A DNA stretch of 33,354 nucleotides from CAIKZZ01 sp035524595 (GTDB lineage Bacteria > Pseudomonadota > Gammaproteobacteria > Steroidobacterales > Steroidobacteraceae). The translations under genes and the position numbers were made by a program. Below the pieces are notes generated by a model. That model did not search any database. It saw nothing but the letters and a program-made list of their open reading frames with translations, and was not told where the DNA came from. Location of the stretch: positions 1 through 33,354 of the forward strand of contig DATKOP010000024.1 of assembly GCA_035524595.1 (NCBI GenBank), in the 5' to 3' direction. Shown here piece after piece: positions 30,867 through 33,354 of this stretch (positions are counted from its first letter, which is position 1; every line of letters begins with the position of its first letter).

Positions 30867-31961
30867 ATGAAATTCACGAGCGAGCGCGAACGAATCCTCG
30901 AACCCCTGCAGGCGGTCATCGGCGTCGTCGAGCGGCGCCAGACGATGCCGATCCTCGCGAACGTGCTGTTGTCGGCGAAGAACGGCCGGCTCGCGGTCAC
31001 GGCGACGGACCTCGAGGTCGAACTGGTCGCGGCCGGGGAGGTCACGGTGCAGCAGGCGGGCGACATCACGGTCCCCGGGCGCAAGCTCCTCGACATCGTG
31101 CGCGCACTGCCGGACAAGGTCGGCGTCACGTTCACCGTCGAAGGTGAGAAGGCGATCGTTCGGGGTGGCAAGAGCCGCTTCACGCTCACGACGTTGCCGG
31201 CGGCGGAGTTTCCCGCGGTCGAGGAGATCAATCCGCAGCTCTCCTTCAAGGTCGAACAGGACGCGCTGAAGCGCCTGATCGACAAGACGCATTTTTCGAT
31301 GGCCCAGCAGGACGTGCGGTACTACCTGAACGGCATGTTGCTGGAATCGGACGGGAAAGTGCTGCGAACGGTCGCGACTGACGGCCATCGTCTGGCTTTG
31401 TGCGAGATGGAGCTCGTGACTAAGCCCGGGCAGCAACAAGTCATCGTGCCGCGCAAGGGCGTCCTTGAGCTGCAGCGCCTGATGGGGACGGAAGGCCAGG
31501 TGGCGGTCGAGGTCGGAAGCAATCACATTCGCGTCACGATCGGCGACATTCGCTTCACTTCGAAGCTCGTTGACGGCCGTTTCCCTGAATACGGCCGTGT
31601 CATCCCCGCCGCGCCGCCGCGGGCCATCCGCGCCGACCGCGAGGCACTGCGCAAAGCCCTGCAGCGCACCTCGATCCTCGCCAACGAGAAGTACCGGGGC
31701 ATCCGGCTCGCGCTCAAGCAGAACATGGTCGTGCTGACGGCGCACAACCCGGAGCAGGAAGAGGCCGAGGAAGAGGTCGAGGTCAGCTACCAGGGCGAAG
31801 AGTTCGAGGTGGGCTTCAACGTCAACTACCTCCTCGATGCGCTCGCGGCGATCGATGGTCCCGAAGTCGAAGTCGGTCTTACGGACGCGAACTCGAGCTG
31901 CCTCGTGCGTGCGCCGGGTGGCGGGCCGAGCCGCTACGTCGTGATGCCGATGCGCCTCTAG
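30867..31961 (+). CDS. dnaN: DNA polymerase III beta subunit (sliding clamp)
   Basis: A 364-residue clamp that rings DNA and tethers polymerase III. The three-fold repeated clamp fold is seen from MKFTSERERILEPLQAVIGVVERRQTMPILANVLL at the N-terminus. The middle domain has HFSMAQQDVRYYLNGMLLE and TDGHRLALCEME, and the C-terminus ends VVMPMRL with the family's M-P-M-R-L. Length is canonical (E. coli 366). GAAGG six bases before the ATG supports the start. recF begins 8 bases after its stop, so dnaN-recF are cotranscribed. Confidence 0.98.
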   Translation: MKFTSERERILEPLQAVIGVVERRQTMPILANVLLSAKNGRLAVTATDLEVELVAAGEVTVQQAGDITVPGRKLLDIVRALPDKVGVTFTVEGEKAIVRGGKSRFTLTTLPAAEFPAVEEINPQLSFKVEQDALKRLIDKTHFSMAQQDVRYYLNGMLLESDGKVLRTVATDGHRLALCEMELVTKPGQQQVIVPRKGVLELQRLMGTEGQVAVEVGSNHIRVTIGDIRFTSKLVDGRFPEYGRVIPAAPPRAIRADREALRKALQRTSILANEKYRGIRLALKQNMVVLTAHNPEQEEAEEEVEVSYQGEEFEVGFNVNYLLDALAAIDGPEVEVGLTDANSSCLVRAPGGGPSRYVVMPMRL

Positions 31962-31969
31962 AGAGGGGA

Positions 31970-33037
31970 ATGACGCTCGCGCGTCTCGAGATCGACGCCT
32001 TTCGCTGCATCGAGCACGCCCACCTCAAGCTCGATCCGCGCTACAACCTGTTCGTCGGACCTAATGCGTCCGGTAAGACGAGCCTCCTCGAGGCCGTCTT
32101 CTTCCTTGGTCGCGGCCGTTCGTTTCGCACGCGCCGGCTCGACCGGCTGGTCCGGCACGGCGCGGAGGGATTTCGGCTGGTCGGCTGGGTGGCCCGAGAC
32201 GGGCGTGAAACGGTCCTCGGCGTCGGGGGCGATCGGCGCGCGACGGAAATCAGGATTGGCGGCGCGCCGGCGCCAGGCGCTGGCGAGCTCGCCACGCACT
32301 TCCCGCCGCAGATCATCGATCCGGAGGTCCACAAGCTCCTCGAGGAGGGCCCGCACCGGCGGCGCCGGTTCCTCGACTGGGGCGTGTTCCACGTGGAACA
32401 GGGCTTTCTGGACACGTGGCAGCGGTTCCATCGGGCGCTTCGGCAGCGAAACGCCGCCCTGAAGCCGGGCGGGGACCCGGCGGCCATCAGCGCCTGGGGG
32501 CCGGAGATCGTGGCGGCCGGAGCAAGGCTAGATGAGATCCGCCGCAGCTACCTCGAGCTGTTGAGACCGACGCTTGCGGACTTCGGAGAGCGGCTGCTGG
32601 GCCTTCCGGTCACGCTCGGCTACCACGCCGGCTGGGCGGCCGGGGAGAGCCTTGAGGAGGCACTCGCGAAGAGCCTCGAGCGGGACCGCCGGCACGGCGT
32701 CACCCACGTCGGGCCTCACCGCGCGGACGTGACGGCGAAGGTCGACGGGCACGTCGCGAAAGAGCGCATCTCGCGGGGTCAGCAGAAGCTCCTGGCCGCG
32801 GCGCTGACCTTGTCGCAGCTCGCGGTCCAGGAGAAGAGGGCCCCGGGGAGCGGGGCGCTCCTCCTCGATGATCCGGCGGCCGAACTCGATGCGTCGAACC
32901 TCGAGCGCTTGCTCGGCGTCGTCCGCGCCCTCGACGTACAGCTCTTCGTGACGGCCCTGAGTCCAGGCCTGCCAGGCCTCGGGGAACCCGGGGCGTTGTT
33001 CCACGTGGAACAGGGTCGGATCGAGCGCGACGGGTAG
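31970..33037 (+). CDS. recF: DNA replication and repair protein RecF
   Basis: A 355-residue SMC-like ATPase of the RecFOR pathway, which loads RecA at gaps. It has Walker A GPNASGKT (30-37), signature ISRGQQK (267-273) and Walker B ALLLDDP (296-302) followed by AELD. The conserved stretch RRRRFLDWGVFHVEQGF (130-146) is typical. The peptide FHVEQG occurs twice, at 140-145 and 344-349, each time because a 16-base parS-like palindrome is embedded in the same reading phase (see the two site entries). The Walker B tail reads DDPAAELD where DDxASELD is usual. It follows dnaN by 8 bases. Confidence 0.97.
   Translation: MTLARLEIDAFRCIEHAHLKLDPRYNLFVGPNASGKTSLLEAVFFLGRGRSFRTRRLDRLVRHGAEGFRLVGWVARDGRETVLGVGGDRRATEIRIGGAPAPGAGELATHFPPQIIDPEVHKLLEEGPHRRRRFLDWGVFHVEQGFLDTWQRFHRALRQRNAALKPGGDPAAISAWGPEIVAAGARLDEIRRSYLELLRPTLADFGERLLGLPVTLGYHAGWAAGESLEEALAKSLERDRRHGVTHVGPHRADVTAKVDGHVAKERISRGQQKLLAAALTLSQLAVQEKRAPGSGALLLDDPAAELDASNLERLLGVVRALDVQLFVTALSPGLPGLGEPGALFHVEQGRIERDG
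32385..32400. promoter_or_regulatory. parS-type centromere site 1 (inside recF)
   Basis: TGTTCCACGTGGAACA, a perfect 16-base palindrome. It matches the ParB-binding parS consensus known from Bacillus (TGTTNCACGTGAAACA) and the pseudomonad version with GGAAC. It lies about 1.5 kb from the dnaN start and encodes part of V-FHVEQ in RecF. Confidence 0.8.
32997..33012. promoter_or_regulatory. parS-type centromere site 2 (inside recF)
   Basis: A second exact copy of TGTTCCACGTGGAACA, 612 bases after the first and in the same codon phase (L-FHVEQ), near the 3' end of recF. Confidence 0.8.
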
Positions 33038-33056
33038 TCCGAGACGCAGAGCAATC

Positions 33057-33065
33057 TGTGGATAA
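33057..33065 (-). promoter_or_regulatory. Perfect DnaA box between recF and gyrB
   Basis: TGTGGATAA on plus is TTATCCACA on minus, the exact consensus. It lies 20 bases after the recF stop and about 147 bases before the gyrB -10 element. It may titrate DnaA, regulate gyrB or be an outlying origin element. Confidence 0.7.
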
Positions 33066-33200
33066 ATCCGCGCCGCGACGCTCCCGCAGGTGCGCGCAAT
33101 GCCCTGTCACCAATCGTTCATCGCCCGGCTTTCCGACCTGGATCCATCCGGCCGGGAGGGGGTCGGCGGGGCGTTCCGGCCGCCCTTCTAACCCCTTGAA

Positions 33201-33209
33201 TGCTATACT
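33201..33209 (+). promoter_or_regulatory. Extended -10 promoter of gyrB
   Basis: TGCTATACT (33201-33209) is an extended -10 (TG-n-TATACT) with no good -35 hexamer, as extended -10 promoters allow. The start codon is 27 bases downstream, with AAGGG (33226-33230) as the ribosome-binding site. Confidence 0.65.
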
Positions 33210-33236
33210 TCCCCGTTGCTCCGCCAAGGGTCCTTC

Positions 33237-33354
33237 ATGTCCGCGAACGACGTCTACGACTCCAGCAAAATCAAGGTCTTGAAGGGTCTCGATGCGGTGC
33301 GAAAACGCCCCGGCATGTACATCGGCGATACCGATGACGGCACGGGTCTCCACC
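33237..33354 (+). CDS. gyrB: DNA gyrase subunit B (5' part, cut by window edge)
   Basis: The first 39 codons of GyrB, the ATPase subunit of DNA gyrase, which introduces negative supercoils. YDSSKIKVLKGLDAVRKRPG and MYIGDTDDGTGLH match the start of GyrB almost residue for residue. ATG 33237 follows AAGGG at six bases. ATP-binding, transducer and TOPRIM regions lie beyond the window. Confidence 0.97.
   Translation, partial: MSANDVYDSSKIKVLKGLDAVRKRPGMYIGDTDDGTGLH

Noticed and set aside
30604..30870. Small open frame in the dnaA-dnaN gap
   Set aside because: It overlaps the origin elements, has no ribosome-binding site or recognisable motif and reaches into dnaN.
1..33354. tRNA or rRNA genes, CRISPR arrays, insertion sequences, phage genes or defence systems
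   Set aside because: No cloverleaf-like segments, regularly spaced repeats, transposases, integrases or defence-type proteins were seen while reading the window.

Overview
This is a very GC-rich (about 70% by eye) bacterial chromosome segment that runs into the replication origin. The right end has the order rpmH / dnaA-dnaN-recF-gyrB, with rnpA, yidD, yidC and mnmE reading leftwards from rpmH. That order, a full-length periplasmic-loop YidC, and two copies of the pseudomonad/Bacillus-type parS palindrome point to a gammaproteobacterium. A relative of the Xanthomonadales, Nevskiales or Steroidobacterales would fit, but I cannot fix the lineage from this window. I saw no tRNA or rRNA gene, CRISPR array, insertion sequence or phage gene.

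Layout. Bases 1-171 hold the last codons of a sensor kinase. Bases 175-3958 (minus strand) hold a tightly overlapped set: mnmG (tRNA modification), an oligopeptide-binding lipoprotein and a glutathione peroxidase. Bases 4014-7383 (plus) hold a secreted alpha/beta-hydrolase peptidase and an ABC-2 type exporter (ATPase plus permease), also overlapping. Bases 7393-9633 (minus) encode a hybrid histidine kinase with two receiver domains. Bases 9683-11154 (minus) hold azoR and a pirin, facing a divergent LysR regulator (11257-12183) across a short AT-rich control region. Two exported proteins of unknown role follow: a DUF3617 protein and a CsgG-like protein with an SH3-like tail.

The most distinctive block, 13799-20535 (minus), is a cyanophycin cluster. 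It contains iadA (isoaspartyl dipeptidase), cphB (cyanophycinase), cphA (cyanophycin synthetase) and a second, Mur-ligase-only CphA-like enzyme coupled to cphA by a CTGA overlap. The cell could make the Asp/Arg storage polymer, cut it to beta-Asp-Arg and split the dipeptide. The job of the extra ligase is not known to me. A large MASE1/CHASE/PAS sensor kinase lies just upstream on the same strand.

Bases 24431-33354 are the origin neighbourhood. A small methyltransferase gene sits between mnmE and yidC in the opposite orientation. DnaA-box-like sites lie between dnaA and dnaN, a perfect DnaA box lies between recF and gyrB, and two perfect parS-type palindromes are embedded in the recF coding sequence. 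The coding strand switches between rpmH and dnaA, as expected at an origin. mnmG lies about 20 kb from mnmE instead of next to it, and rsmG-parA-parB, which often follow mnmG in gammaproteobacteria, are absent here.
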